Assembly: GCF_016862435.1 (NCBI RefSeq)
Contig: NZ_BOMY01000060.1
Coordinates: forward strand, 124,001-188,000
Direction: 5' to 3'
Source: Paractinoplanes tereljensis
GTDB lineage: Bacteria > Actinomycetota > Actinomycetes > Mycobacteriales > Micromonosporaceae
Length of the DNA: 64,000 bases
Shown: positions 23,723-31,996 of the stretch, piece after piece
Numbering within the stretch: the first letter of the stretch is position 1
Layout: each line of letters starts with the position of its first letter
The notes under the pieces: generated by a model
Databases searched by the model: none
The model's input: the letters and a program-made list of their open reading frames with translations, nothing else
Told to the model about the DNA's origin: nothing
Position numbers and translations under genes: made by a program

Positions 23723-25051
23723 TCACTGCCGCCGATGGTAGGCGTTACGGAGAGGCCGGCGTAACGGGTCGACGGTCGGCGGTGGGATGAACTCAGGAAG
23801 GCCGTCGGCCGCTAGGCGCACCCGCCAATCAGTGCGGTGAATGACCCGGTGGTGGTAGCGGCATAGCAGGCAAGCGTTGGACAGGGTGGTCGGTCCACCG
23901 TCGGCCCAGGACTGGATGTGATGTCCGTCGGCCCAGTTCGCCGGCCGGTCGCACGACGGGAAGGCGCACCCGCCGTCGCGAAGGATGAGGGCCCGGCGGA
24001 GCGGGCCGGTGAACAGGCGACGGGCACGGCCGATGTCGAGCACCTGCCCGTCGGCGCCGAGCACCGCCGGAATGATCTGAGCGTCACAGGCCATCTGCCG
24101 CGCCTCGGCGGCGCTGATCGGTGCGTCGGTGTCCAGCGCTCCGGAGACACCGCTGCGACCCGCCGAACCATGGCCCGGAGCGGGCGGTTCGCCGGAGGGT
24201 TCCGCGGACGAGGCCGGCGGGGTTCGCAGGGTGTCGATCGGGATGGTCACCACCACCTGGGCCGCGTCTCCGCCCGATGTCGGCAATTCCCCGTTGCGGA
24301 GGACTCGGTTGCAGATGTCGACGAGGGTGTCCGCGCGACGCTGCGCCGCTGTGCGGGTGGTGTCGCTGTCGGTCGCGGACTCCCGGCCGGGGTGACACAG
24401 TGGGTCCAGCGCCGCGTTGACGATGGCCGCGGCCGCGGTGTCCAGGCAGCCCGACAGCCGCACCCGGCCGTCGCCGGTCGGGCTCAGCGTGAACCCTCGC
24501 CCCTGGTGGGCGCGCGCGTCCTGCCGTTTCAGCGCCTCTTCGTCGTGCCGGTCGGCGGCCTCCGGGTCGACGTGCGCCAGGATCCGGGCGCCGAACTTGG
24601 CCAGGGTGGCCGGATCGAACTCGGCGGCGTAGGAGATCAGCAGCTTCTCGGCCTGCGCCCGGGTGTCGATGCTGGTGTCGGCGGGTAGGTCCGCGACCGC
24701 CTGGGCGATCACGATCGCCTGGTCGGTGGAGATCTCTCCGTCGGAGACGGCCGTGTCGAGCGCCGGGGAGCGGTCGAGTTCGGCGGCTAGTTTCGCGAGT
24801 CTCCGACCTTCCCACATGCTTGTCCGGATCCGTTGCCGCAGCCACACCGGTGTGCTCGACGCGGCTTCCTTGCGTGGCAGGCCTCGGGTCTCGGCCTCGT
24901 GGATCAGGTGCGCGAGGATCGCCTGCACCTGTTGCGCACAGGCATGTGCCTGCACGAGCGCGTCGAGCACCTGGGTGTCGGTGGACGACCACAGTGGTGT
25001 GTCGCCGCATTCGGCGAGCACACCACGGACTCGGGTCAGTTCCTCCAGCAC
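23723..25051 (-). CDS. DUF222/HNH endonuclease-domain protein (13E12 repeat type)
   Basis: Protein of 442 residues: N-terminal DUF222 helical region (residues about 1-250, LVQAHACAQQVQAILAHLIH onward) and a C-terminal HNH motif (RDGGCAFPSCDRPANWADGH, HIQSWADGG, LLCRYHHRVIH). This is the REP13E12-like family, present in many scattered copies in actinobacteria and thought to be a mobile or recombination-target element. The GTG at 25051 is used. A single TTATCCACA sequence lies about 50 bases upstream. It sits directly beside the pseudogene fragment and orphan genes. Confidence 0.88.
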   Translation of the reverse strand: MLEELTRVRGVLAECGDTPLWSSTDTQVLDALVQAHACAQQVQAILAHLIHEAETRGLPRKEAASSTPVWLRQRIRTSMWEGRRLAKLAAELDRSPALDTAVSDGEISTDQAIVIAQAVADLPADTSIDTRAQAEKLLISYAAEFDPATLAKFGARILAHVDPEAADRHDEEALKRQDARAHQGRGFTLSPTGDGRVRLSGCLDTAAAAIVNAALDPLCHPGRESATDSDTTRTAAQRRADTLVDICNRVLRNGELPTSGGDAAQVVVTIPIDTLRTPPASSAEPSGEPPAPGHGSAGRSGVSGALDTDAPISAAEARQMACDAQIIPAVLGADGQVLDIGRARRLFTGPLRRALILRDGGCAFPSCDRPANWADGHHIQSWADGGPTTLSNACLLCRYHHRVIHRTDWRVRLAADGLPEFIPPPTVDPLRRPLRNAYHRRQ

Positions 25052-25132
25052 GTTGTCAGGCTGGCACAGGGAGGCGGTGAGGTTCGCGACATTGTTGTGG
25101 CCTGTGGATAACTGCAGGCTCTGATGAGGGCC

Positions 25133-25271
25133 GAGCGCAGCAGGGCACGGTCAGGCGGGCGGCTGCCTCGATCTCTGCCTTGCTGATGGAGACCGACTCG
25201 ACGTGGAAGCCGTACAGCAGGCCCAGCCGCTCCCAGAAATCGCGTAGGTCCTAGGCGATTGCCAGAACCTC
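25133..25271 (-). pseudogene. Decayed copy of the 3' end of the MTHFR-like gene
   Basis: About 139 bases align with the 3' end of the gene at 27022-27954 (27041-27189), same strand, with most bases identical (for example GGAGACCGACTCGACGTGGA). The copy has a TAG in place of a Gln codon (in A-I-A-Gln-D-L-R-D), a 10-base deletion near the end that shifts frame, and no 5' part. It is not translated as such. The rest of the gap 25052-25405 shows no gene. Confidence 0.85.
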
Positions 25272-25405
25272 TCCAACTCGCCATGGCTGCCCGATGGAGG
25301 TTCACCGGCACTGCGAAGCCGGTGCGCCTCTCTGGTCGCGATGCGGGCGCCGCGTAGCGCTATATCGTTCGCCGGAGACGGCAACTGGCTGGAACGATCA
25401 GGGCC

Positions 25406-26215
25406 GTGACCACCTTCCGCCTGTTGGAGCAGACGAGCCGCTACTCACGGTTCGCGCAGGTCACTGTGGAGGTGGCGGCGTCGAGCCGACCCGGGGTCGA
25501 GGTGTTGGCTGACGCTTCCGACGAACACCGGCGTGAGGCCGAGCTGGGCGCTCAGTGGGCGCTGCACGGCCGGTCCGAGGCGGCAAAGGTGACGGTGACC
25601 CAGGTGGCCGTCACCGAGTGCGACACCGGTGTGGGCGACGTGTACGAAGCCACCGCTCACGCCGTATGGCAGGCGTTGCGGGTGGAGCACCAGGTGCCGT
25701 ACGTGGGCTTCAGCGATCCCTCGATGGTTGAAGCATGGTTGACGAGCATCTGCGGGCGACGGCTCGAGGCCGTGACCGAGGCCCGGCACTGGTTCGAGGG
25801 ACGGCGCGAACCGGATGCCGAGAGCCTGCTGCATGCATGGCTCTTCTTCGAACACACTGGTCCGATCGCTCTGCACGGCCGCGGCGACCAGTTCCTCCTC
25901 TCGAAGAAGGATCCATACCGTTCCTACGACATGGATGAGTACGGGCAGACAAGAGTCGGCCCGGCGCTGAGTCCGGATGTGCTGTCGAGTTTCGTCGGGG
26001 CCCGGCTCAGCGACGGTGCCGCGATCCTCGGCCACGACGGTGACGCGGTCTGCGCGGGTCTGGTGCTGCGCTTCGGCAACGACGACCTGGTTGTCGGCGC
26101 CCTCGCCGACGAGTGGGTTCTCTCCGCCGGCTCGGTGCCGACTTCCGCCGCTCAGGTCTGGGCCGTACGGCCCTTCGTTGGCGGCAGCCTCGGAACCGGG
26201 CGGCGCCCTGCGTAG
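25406..26215 (+). CDS. Hypothetical protein of 269 residues
   Basis: No family was recognised with confidence. The N-terminal 90 residues (SRYSRFAQVTVEVAASSRPG and AQWALHGRSEAAKVTVTQVA) resemble the S5/EF-G domain IV-like folds seen in uncharacterised actinobacterial proteins. The rest is mixed alpha/beta with several Trp and a DPYRSYDMDEYG segment. GTG start at 25406. It is the first of three tightly spaced plus-strand genes placed between the two copies of the MTHFR-like 3' end. Confidence 0.6.
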   Translation: MTTFRLLEQTSRYSRFAQVTVEVAASSRPGVEVLADASDEHRREAELGAQWALHGRSEAAKVTVTQVAVTECDTGVGDVYEATAHAVWQALRVEHQVPYVGFSDPSMVEAWLTSICGRRLEAVTEARHWFEGRREPDAESLLHAWLFFEHTGPIALHGRGDQFLLSKKDPYRSYDMDEYGQTRVGPALSPDVLSSFVGARLSDGAAILGHDGDAVCAGLVLRFGNDDLVVGALADEWVLSAGSVPTSAAQVWAVRPFVGGSLGTGRRPA

Positions 26216-26224
26216 GATCCGCCG

Positions 26225-26566
26225 GTGCAGCGGATTGAGGTGACCGGTGACGGTGTCACGGTGACGTCGGAGACCGAGCCTCTGGTCTCGGTATTCGGCA
26301 TGGAGATGCGCCCTGGCGCCGCCAGTATCGACATGCTGCGGTGGGATGAGATATCCAGCGTCTCCCTGTCTGCGACCGAACTTGCGCCCGACGGGCTGCG
26401 CTGGATCAGCCTCACGGTCGACACCACGTGGGGCGAGTATTACGAGGTTCATGAGGGCGCCGAGGGTTTCGAGGATGCCGTGCGCCACCTCTGCAACTCG
26501 TCCGGGCTTCCAAAGTCTGGCGTGAAAAACCTGGCCACGGGCCGACATCTAATCTGGAGACCATGA
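26225..26566 (+). CDS. Hypothetical protein of 113 residues
   Basis: No known domain. Mostly beta (IEVTGDGVTVTSETEPLVSV, ISSVSLSATELAPDGLRWIS) with a terminal helix; the layout suggests a small beta-sandwich or PH-like fold. GTG start nine bases after the previous gene, and its stop overlaps the next ATG (ATGA). Composition is slightly less GC-rich than in neighbouring housekeeping genes. Confidence 0.5.
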   Translation: MQRIEVTGDGVTVTSETEPLVSVFGMEMRPGAASIDMLRWDEISSVSLSATELAPDGLRWISLTVDTTWGEYYEVHEGAEGFEDAVRHLCNSSGLPKSGVKNLATGRHLIWRP

Positions 26567-27042
26567 GCTCGGCGCACGAAGCAGCCGTTGACGCCCTGAT
26601 GCGTCAGCCGTTTCCCGACATCGCTTACGGCCGCCGGGACGCGTTCGGGGACGTAGACCACCACGTGGCTCGTCTCTCTGTCACTCAGGACTTCTGGGAT
26701 GACCGTGGCGAGGAGGTCGTCGGGCCGGTCCGAGACGCCATTGAGCAGGAGCGCGACCGACTTGCGGAGGCGTTCAGCAAAAGGTGGGGGCCGGCTGAGG
26801 AGGTCAACTTCTGGGGCGACGGGGAACACAGGAATCCCGCCGACCTTGAGGATGGCGAGGCGGTCGACTTCTTCCGCAGCCAGACAAGCGGGATGCTGGC
26901 GTGGAGCTGCCCCGAGCACAACCAGTGGGTGGCCTTGGCCGTCATTCAGGCCGACCCGGAGCTTCCGTTCGCGTTGTTCGTGGCGGTAGGAGCGGGATCG
27001 GCATGGTCCGCGACCGGAAGCTCAGGCCTCGATAGGGGCTGA
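26563..27042 (+). CDS. Hypothetical protein of 159 residues
   Basis: No family recognised. It has many acidic and aromatic residues (DVDHHVARLSVTQDFWDDRG, EEVNFWGDGEHRNP, ADPELPFALFVAVGAGSAWS). The last seven codons run into the end of the convergent MTHFR-like gene, a 21-base overlap, and read as Ser-Gly-Leu-Asp-Arg-Gly, so the natural C-terminus may have been replaced when the segment joined that gene. Translationally coupled to the upstream gene. Confidence 0.5.
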   Translation: MSSAHEAAVDALMRQPFPDIAYGRRDAFGDVDHHVARLSVTQDFWDDRGEEVVGPVRDAIEQERDRLAEAFSKRWGPAEEVNFWGDGEHRNPADLEDGEAVDFFRSQTSGMLAWSCPEHNQWVALAVIQADPELPFALFVAVGAGSAWSATGSSGLDRG

Positions 27043-27954
27043 GCGCAGCAGGGCGCCCAGTTCCTCGGTCAGGCGGACGGCGGCGTCGATCTCTACCTTG
27101 CGGATGGAGACCGACTCGACGTGGAAGCCGTATGGCAGGCCCAGCCGTTCGCAATAGTCGCGCAGGTCCTGGGCTATCGCCAGAACCTCGCGGTGTGACT
27201 CGGCCAGTGGGTCCTCGGCGTGCAGGAGGGTGTTCTCCAGCCAGCGTGGCACGTCCACGCCCAGCCATTTGAGGAACGCCAGGGTCTTGGTCGAGCCGCA
27301 CAGGGACAGCGTGAAGATCACCGGGCGGGGTTCCAGGCCACCCGCGCGGCACGCGTAGAAGTAGTCGGAGAGCAGGTCCTTGGTCTCGCCGGCGTCGTAG
27401 ATCACCTGGGAGATGAAGAAGCTGCAGCCGCGTTCCTGCTTGGTGAGCATCCGCAGGTGTTCCTCGCCGCCGCGGGCGTGCCGCTCGGGGATGACCACCG
27501 CGCCCAGGCCCAGCTCCGGCCGTACCTCCGCACGAAGTGCCTGCGCTCGGCGCAGGTCGGTCCGCACCGGCTTGTCACCCGATGAGGCTCCGACGAAGAC
27601 GCCGAGCACCCGGTCGGTGTCCGCGGTGGTGAGCCATGACCGCAGCTCGTCCTCGGCGTACTTGCCCACGCAGCGGTAGATGACGACCGGGCGGTCCCAG
27701 GCACCGAGGTGGGTGTGGAATTCGACCGGGTCGATGGTCGGCAGGTACGGGAACGGACGCTCACCGGGGTTGCGGTCGGATTCGTCGTCGATGTCGTACA
27801 GGATCAGGCCGTCGAGGTCGAGGCCGGTCAGGCGGCCGAGGGTGATCTCGGCGATCTCCCGGATCTTCTCGGGGGTGGCGCTGCGGCGCGGTGGGGTGAT
27901 GCCGAAGAGCAGCACCCCACCGCGTCCTTGAAGCAACTGGGTGTGGAGAGACAC
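27022..27954 (-). CDS. Methylenetetrahydrofolate reductase-like protein
   Basis: Protein of 310 residues with a TIM-barrel plan like MTHFR: GVLLFGITPPRRSATPEKIR (the substrate-side Glu is absent in this motif), LDGLILYDIDDESDRNP, ERGCSFFISQVIYDAGETKD and GLEPRPVIFTLSLCG. It is shorter and more divergent than housekeeping MetF, so folate activity is plausible but not proven. A decayed duplicate of its 3' end lies at 25133-25271. Confidence 0.65.
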   Translation of the reverse strand: MSLHTQLLQGRGGVLLFGITPPRRSATPEKIREIAEITLGRLTGLDLDGLILYDIDDESDRNPGERPFPYLPTIDPVEFHTHLGAWDRPVVIYRCVGKYAEDELRSWLTTADTDRVLGVFVGASSGDKPVRTDLRRAQALRAEVRPELGLGAVVIPERHARGGEEHLRMLTKQERGCSFFISQVIYDAGETKDLLSDYFYACRAGGLEPRPVIFTLSLCGSTKTLAFLKWLGVDVPRWLENTLLHAEDPLAESHREVLAIAQDLRDYCERLGLPYGFHVESVSIRKVEIDAAVRLTEELGALLRSAPIEA

Positions 27955-27969
27955 CGGCCCAGCGTAGGG

Positions 27970-28458
27970 TCAGTGGTTCGCGCAGCAGGGGGTGGGATCC
28001 CGGGTTTCGAACGGGACCAGGACGCCCCCGGCCGCCGGTGTGGTGGTGAGGACCAGCTCGCTGTCCCGGTATTGCGGGCGGACGAAGTCGCGGGTGTCGA
28101 CCTGGGCGTCGCCGTCGGCGACGCCCGAGCCAAGCACCTCGACCCGTTCGATCGCGCTGAGTTCGAGAATCTCGGCGACGGTACGGATGCCGGTCAGCTC
28201 CTCGACCCCGGGGAAGATGACCGCGCGGCCGAATTTGCCGTCCACTGCCGCATCCGCGGCGGCCTGCAGTTCGGGCTCGGTCTCATAGACCTCGGTGGTG
28301 GTGAGGCTGATCGCCACGTGCCGGTGCGGCGTGGTGACGAGGTGGGTGCAGGCCAGCCGCGGACGTGGATCCAGGGACAGGATCCAGTGGTCCGCGGCGG
28401 CCAGGTCGGGGTGGCCGAGGCTGACGCCGACGGCCGCGACCGAGCGGTACAACGTCAC
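27970..28458 (-). CDS. Hypothetical protein coupled to the PHP hydrolase
   Basis: Protein of 162 residues with no recognised family. Visible: a mixed alpha/beta N-terminus (YRSVAAVGVSLGHPDLAAAD), a central LTTTEVYETEPELQAAADAA helix and a C-terminus ending DPTPCCANH, where the paired Cys and terminal His could bind a metal. The GTG overlaps the stop of the upstream PHP gene (GTGA), so the two are translated together and may work together. Confidence 0.5.
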   Translation of the reverse strand: MTLYRSVAAVGVSLGHPDLAAADHWILSLDPRPRLACTHLVTTPHRHVAISLTTTEVYETEPELQAAADAAVDGKFGRAVIFPGVEELTGIRTVAEILELSAIERVEVLGSGVADGDAQVDTRDFVRPQYRDSELVLTTTPAAGGVLVPFETRDPTPCCANH

Positions 28459-30167
28459 TTCGGCAGGACCCAGATCGGGTTGGTGTAGAACCACAGGTCG
28501 CCCCACGGGTCGGCGTCGCCGATGACGTCCAGCTTCGGACCGTACGGGTCGACCGCGGTACCCATCAGGCCGGGCTGGGTGCGCTTGCCGTCGGTGCCGC
28601 GGACCCGCACGTAGAACGGCTTGTCGAGGCGGCCGAACGAGTAGGTCACCGAAACGCTCTTGGCGGCGGCGTCGACCTCGAACGACTTGACGACCTTGGT
28701 GTCGGGCGCCTTGAAGGTGTCCTTGTCGGTGACCGGGCCGGTCACCGTTCCGACAATCACATCAACCCGCTTGAGTACGGGCACAAACGCCGCGAAATTC
28801 GGCACGTCCTGCAGGTCGATCTCGAGGGTCAGCTCGGTCGAGGTGCCCCGCTTGACCTGCACCACGCCGCCGAGCGGGGTGCCGGTGCTGCCACGGCGGT
28901 CGCCGGCCACCCGGACCCGGGCGTCCAGGCTCTTGATCAGCCGGCCGTGGTCGACCCAGACGCGGCCGGCCCGCAGGCCGTCCATGACCGCCTTGTACGC
29001 GAACGACGACGCACCCACGTTGGTGCGGCCGTAGTAGCCGGGCCAGAAGTCACCGGCCGTGGTGAGGGTCTTGCCGCTGTAGACCGGGTCGTTGTACTTG
29101 CCGTTGGTGGCGAAGTCGCTGCCGGGCCCGCGCTCGGACTGGTCGAGGTAGTTGACGTGGGAGTCCGAGTTGACGGTGATCCACCAGGCCTTGCCCTCGG
29201 AGAGCAGGCTGTCCCAGAGCCCGCCGACGGTGGCGGTCATCCAGTCGAAGCCACCCCAGGTGCGGTAGCTCTCGAGCGGGTAACCGGCGTACGAGGCGGC
29301 CGAGGGGTTGTTGTCGTAGTAGCCGCGGGCGCCGCCCCGGCCGTACGCGATCGGGATGCCGGCGGCCTGGTGGCCGGGCGCCCCTTCGAAGCCGATGGCG
29401 ACCGTCGGGTCGGCGTCGCGCCAGTTGCGGATCTCGTGTGGCGAGTCGATGCCGCGGCGGGCCGGGTGGTTGGCCAGGAACAGCGCGCCCTCGACCTTGC
29501 GCTGTTTCACCTGCGAGGCGAGGAACTTGATGCCGGCGATCGCGGCCGCCTCGTTCTGCGCCTCGGTGTTGGTGGCGGGCAGCTGCGAGCCGTCGTAGGT
29601 CTGCTCGAACTGCTTGAGGACGGCCACCTCGTTCTTGCCGGGGTGCACGAACACGGTCGCGTGCTCGGCGGCCGGGATGTTCCACTCCAGCCCCTGGAAG
29701 GTCAGCAGGCCCTTGAGTTCCTCGCGGGTCTTGCGGATGTCCGGGTTGACCTTCTCCACACCGATCTTGGCGTGCTCGTTGCTGCCGTGGTCGGTGATGA
29801 CCAGCCAGTCCAGCCCGTACGCGTGGCCGTGCTTGGCCTGGTCCAGGACCCGGTACTGGGCGTCGGAGCTGTACTGGGTGTGGATGTGGTGGTCACCGGC
29901 GAGCCACTGGAACCCGCCCTTCTCGGCGCCGCCACCGGTCGGGCCGTGCGCGTGCGACAGGCCGGCGGCCTCGGCGGCGCCCGGGGTGGCCAGCACGGAG
30001 GCGGCGGCACCGGCACCGAGCAGGCCGGCACCGCGCAGGAAGCCGCGGCGGGACACATCGGACGGCGACAGTTCGCTGTCCGGGATGCTCAGGTCCATGG
30101 CCGGCGAGAGGTCGCCGCCGGTGCTCAGCTGCGGGTGGTCGTGATCGTGGTCGTGGCCGTGACCCAT
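28455..30167 (-). CDS. Tat-exported PHP-domain metallohydrolase (CehA/McbA type)
   Basis: Protein of 570 residues. The N-terminus is His/Asp-rich (GHGHDHDHDH), followed by a twin-arginine signal (SRRGFLRGAGLLGAGAAASV) with an Ala-x-Ala cleavage site, then a PHP domain: GDHHIHTQYSSDAQYRVLDQ (HxH metal ligands), VITDHGSNEHAKIG, LANHPARRG and NSDSHVNYLD. The C-terminal 150 residues are beta-rich. PHP proteins of this type hydrolyse phosphoesters or carbamates with metal ions outside the cytoplasm; the substrate is unknown. The ATG at 30167 is preferred over 30215 because GGGAG precedes it. Confidence 0.82.
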   Translation of the reverse strand: MGHGHDHDHDHPQLSTGGDLSPAMDLSIPDSELSPSDVSRRGFLRGAGLLGAGAAASVLATPGAAEAAGLSHAHGPTGGGAEKGGFQWLAGDHHIHTQYSSDAQYRVLDQAKHGHAYGLDWLVITDHGSNEHAKIGVEKVNPDIRKTREELKGLLTFQGLEWNIPAAEHATVFVHPGKNEVAVLKQFEQTYDGSQLPATNTEAQNEAAAIAGIKFLASQVKQRKVEGALFLANHPARRGIDSPHEIRNWRDADPTVAIGFEGAPGHQAAGIPIAYGRGGARGYYDNNPSAASYAGYPLESYRTWGGFDWMTATVGGLWDSLLSEGKAWWITVNSDSHVNYLDQSERGPGSDFATNGKYNDPVYSGKTLTTAGDFWPGYYGRTNVGASSFAYKAVMDGLRAGRVWVDHGRLIKSLDARVRVAGDRRGSTGTPLGGVVQVKRGTSTELTLEIDLQDVPNFAAFVPVLKRVDVIVGTVTGPVTDKDTFKAPDTKVVKSFEVDAAAKSVSVTYSFGRLDKPFYVRVRGTDGKRTQPGLMGTAVDPYGPKLDVIGDADPWGDLWFYTNPIWVLPK

Positions 30168-30249
30168 ATTGGTGTGCTCCCGACGAAGGATCGACTCATG
30201 CGGTTTCGTCGACACATTCGCGGGATGACCTCAACGGGCCCTGTCGATC

Positions 30250-31161
30250 TCATGGCCGGACGGCAAACAGTTCGGACAGGTCGCTCTCGGTGAGCCGAAT
30301 GGCGCCGGCCGCGACATTTTCCGCGAGGTGCCGTTCACTGCCGGTTCCCGGAATGGCGAGCACATGCTCCCCCTGGTGCAGGGTCCAGGCCAGGCGTACC
30401 TGGTGGGCGGTCGCCCCGTGCCGGGCCGCCACCGCCTCGATCACCGCATTCTGTTCGGCGCTCGCGCCGCTTTCCTTTCCCGGTCCGGCGATCGCGAAGA
30501 ACGGCACGAACGCGATTCCCCGCTCTCCGCAGACCCGCAGCATTTCGTCGTTGTGCCTCAGGTCGAGGGCGTAACTGTTCTGCACGCACGCGACCGGCGC
30601 GATGGCGAGCGCTTCGTCGAGCTGTTCCACCCGTACCGCCGAAAGCCCGAGATGGCGGATCAGCCCTTCCGCGCGCATGTCGGCGAGCGCCGCGAACCGT
30701 TCGGCGATCGAATCGGCCGACCGGAACACCCGCAGATTGACCAGGTCGAGCCGTTCCACACCGAGCCGCCGCAGGTTTTCCTCGACCTGTTTGCGCAGCT
30801 CGCCCGCGGTGCGGGCTTCACCCCAGCGGCCATCGGCCAGGATTCCCGGTCCGACTTTGGTGGCAATCAAAAGCCTTTCACCGTACGGCGAGAGAGCGCG
30901 CCGAATGAGTTCGGTCGCATACCGTGCCGGTCCGTCGCCGACGTCCAGAATGCCGCCCGGTGAGAAGTAGAACGCGGCGGTGTCGACGTGTTCGACGCCG
31001 AGGTCGACGGCCCGCCGCAGCACCCGGACGGCGACGTGCGGGTCGGGGTCCACAGTGAGCCGCATGGATCCGAATCCCATCCGGTTGACCCGCTGATCAC
31101 CCAGAACCCAGGTTCCCGCCGCTGCCGCGTTTGTCACAGCCGGACGGTAGTCGATCGGCAC
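30250..31161 (-). CDS. Aldo/keto reductase family protein lacking the catalytic His
   Basis: Protein of 303 residues with the AKR barrel: RMGFGSMRLT, VEHVDTAAFYFSPGG (Asp, Tyr), LLIATKVGPG (Lys) and VLAIPGTGSERHLAENVAAG (cofactor). At the place of the His in the tetrad it reads DLVNLRVF, so the usual His is replaced, as in a known subgroup annotated only as oxidoreductase. Lies alone between the PHP gene and a divergent GDPD. Confidence 0.82.
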   Translation of the reverse strand: MPIDYRPAVTNAAAAGTWVLGDQRVNRMGFGSMRLTVDPDPHVAVRVLRRAVDLGVEHVDTAAFYFSPGGILDVGDGPARYATELIRRALSPYGERLLIATKVGPGILADGRWGEARTAGELRKQVEENLRRLGVERLDLVNLRVFRSADSIAERFAALADMRAEGLIRHLGLSAVRVEQLDEALAIAPVACVQNSYALDLRHNDEMLRVCGERGIAFVPFFAIAGPGKESGASAEQNAVIEAVAARHGATAHQVRLAWTLHQGEHVLAIPGTGSERHLAENVAAGAIRLTESDLSELFAVRP

Positions 31162-31194
31162 ACCTCACTGGCGGGACGATGCAATGATGCTGCG

Positions 31195-31995
31195 ATGAAT
31201 CGAAGAGTCGTATCGGTCATCGCGGTCGGTGCCGTCGCGGCCGGGGTGGCCCTCGGCACCTCACTGTCGGCGTCGGCCGCGGCGTGCGTGACCCCGTCGC
31301 CGCTGGCGCACCGCGGCGGCAACGAACGATACGTGGAGAACAGCCGCAACGCGTATCGGGACGCATCCAACCAGACCGTCGGGTTCTGGGAGACCGATGT
31401 CCGGTTCACCCGGGACAACGTTCCGGTGCTGATGCACGACGAGACGGTGGACCGCACGACCGACGGCACCGGCCCGGTCGCCGAGTTCACCTACGCCGAG
31501 CTGAGCGAGCTGCGCACCGACGACGACCAGCCGGTGCCGACGCTGCGGGACTTCATCAACGACCAGGTCGTCGACGCCGCGTACGCGTTCGTGGAGCTGA
31601 AGGTCAACCCGAACGCGACCCAGTGGACGGCGCTGGAGGCCGCCCTGAAGTCGCGGGGCGGCACGGCCCCGCTGCCGGCGATCTCGTCGTTCGACGCCGC
31701 CACCCTGGACGAGGCCAAGACCCGGCTGCCCACCTACGCGCGGGCGCTGGTGCAGGGTGTGGGCGACGTCGACCCGGCCACCGTCAAACTGCACGCGAAC
31801 ATCCTGATCAAGAACAAGGACGCGATCACCGCCGCGCGGATGGCGAAGTGGACCGCCGGCGGCCTGCGCGTCTACTCGTGGACCGTCAACGACCCGGCCG
31901 AGTGGAAGCGGATGGCCTCGTACCCGGGGATGGCCGGCATCATCACCGACAAGCCCCGGGCCTTCCTGGCCTGGAAGCGAAGCCGCACCTGCTGA
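31195..31995 (+). CDS. Secreted glycerophosphodiester phosphodiesterase
   Basis: Hydrolyses glycerophosphodiesters to glycerol-3-phosphate and alcohol outside the cell. Protein of 266 residues: Sec signal peptide (VVSVIAVGAVAAGVALGTSL, then SASAA), GDPD barrel with LAHRGGNERYVENS (catalytic His-Arg), ETDVRFTRDNVPVLMHDETV (Glu, Asp and His), VELKVNP and VYSWTVND. The ATG at 31195 starts the signal peptide. Confidence 0.9.
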   Translation: MNRRVVSVIAVGAVAAGVALGTSLSASAAACVTPSPLAHRGGNERYVENSRNAYRDASNQTVGFWETDVRFTRDNVPVLMHDETVDRTTDGTGPVAEFTYAELSELRTDDDQPVPTLRDFINDQVVDAAYAFVELKVNPNATQWTALEAALKSRGGTAPLPAISSFDAATLDEAKTRLPTYARALVQGVGDVDPATVKLHANILIKNKDAITAARMAKWTAGGLRVYSWTVNDPAEWKRMASYPGMAGIITDKPRAFLAWKRSRTC

Positions 31996-31996
31996 C

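Noticed and set aside
25101..25111. TTATCCACA, a DnaA-box match, upstream of the DUF222-HNH gene.
   Set aside because: Only one box, no cluster, AT-rich region or dnaA/dnaN nearby; a single match is expected by chance, so no origin is called.
27022..27954. Assigning the gene as housekeeping metF.
   Set aside because: The active-site Glu region is not conserved and the protein is divergent, so only MTHFR-like is claimed.
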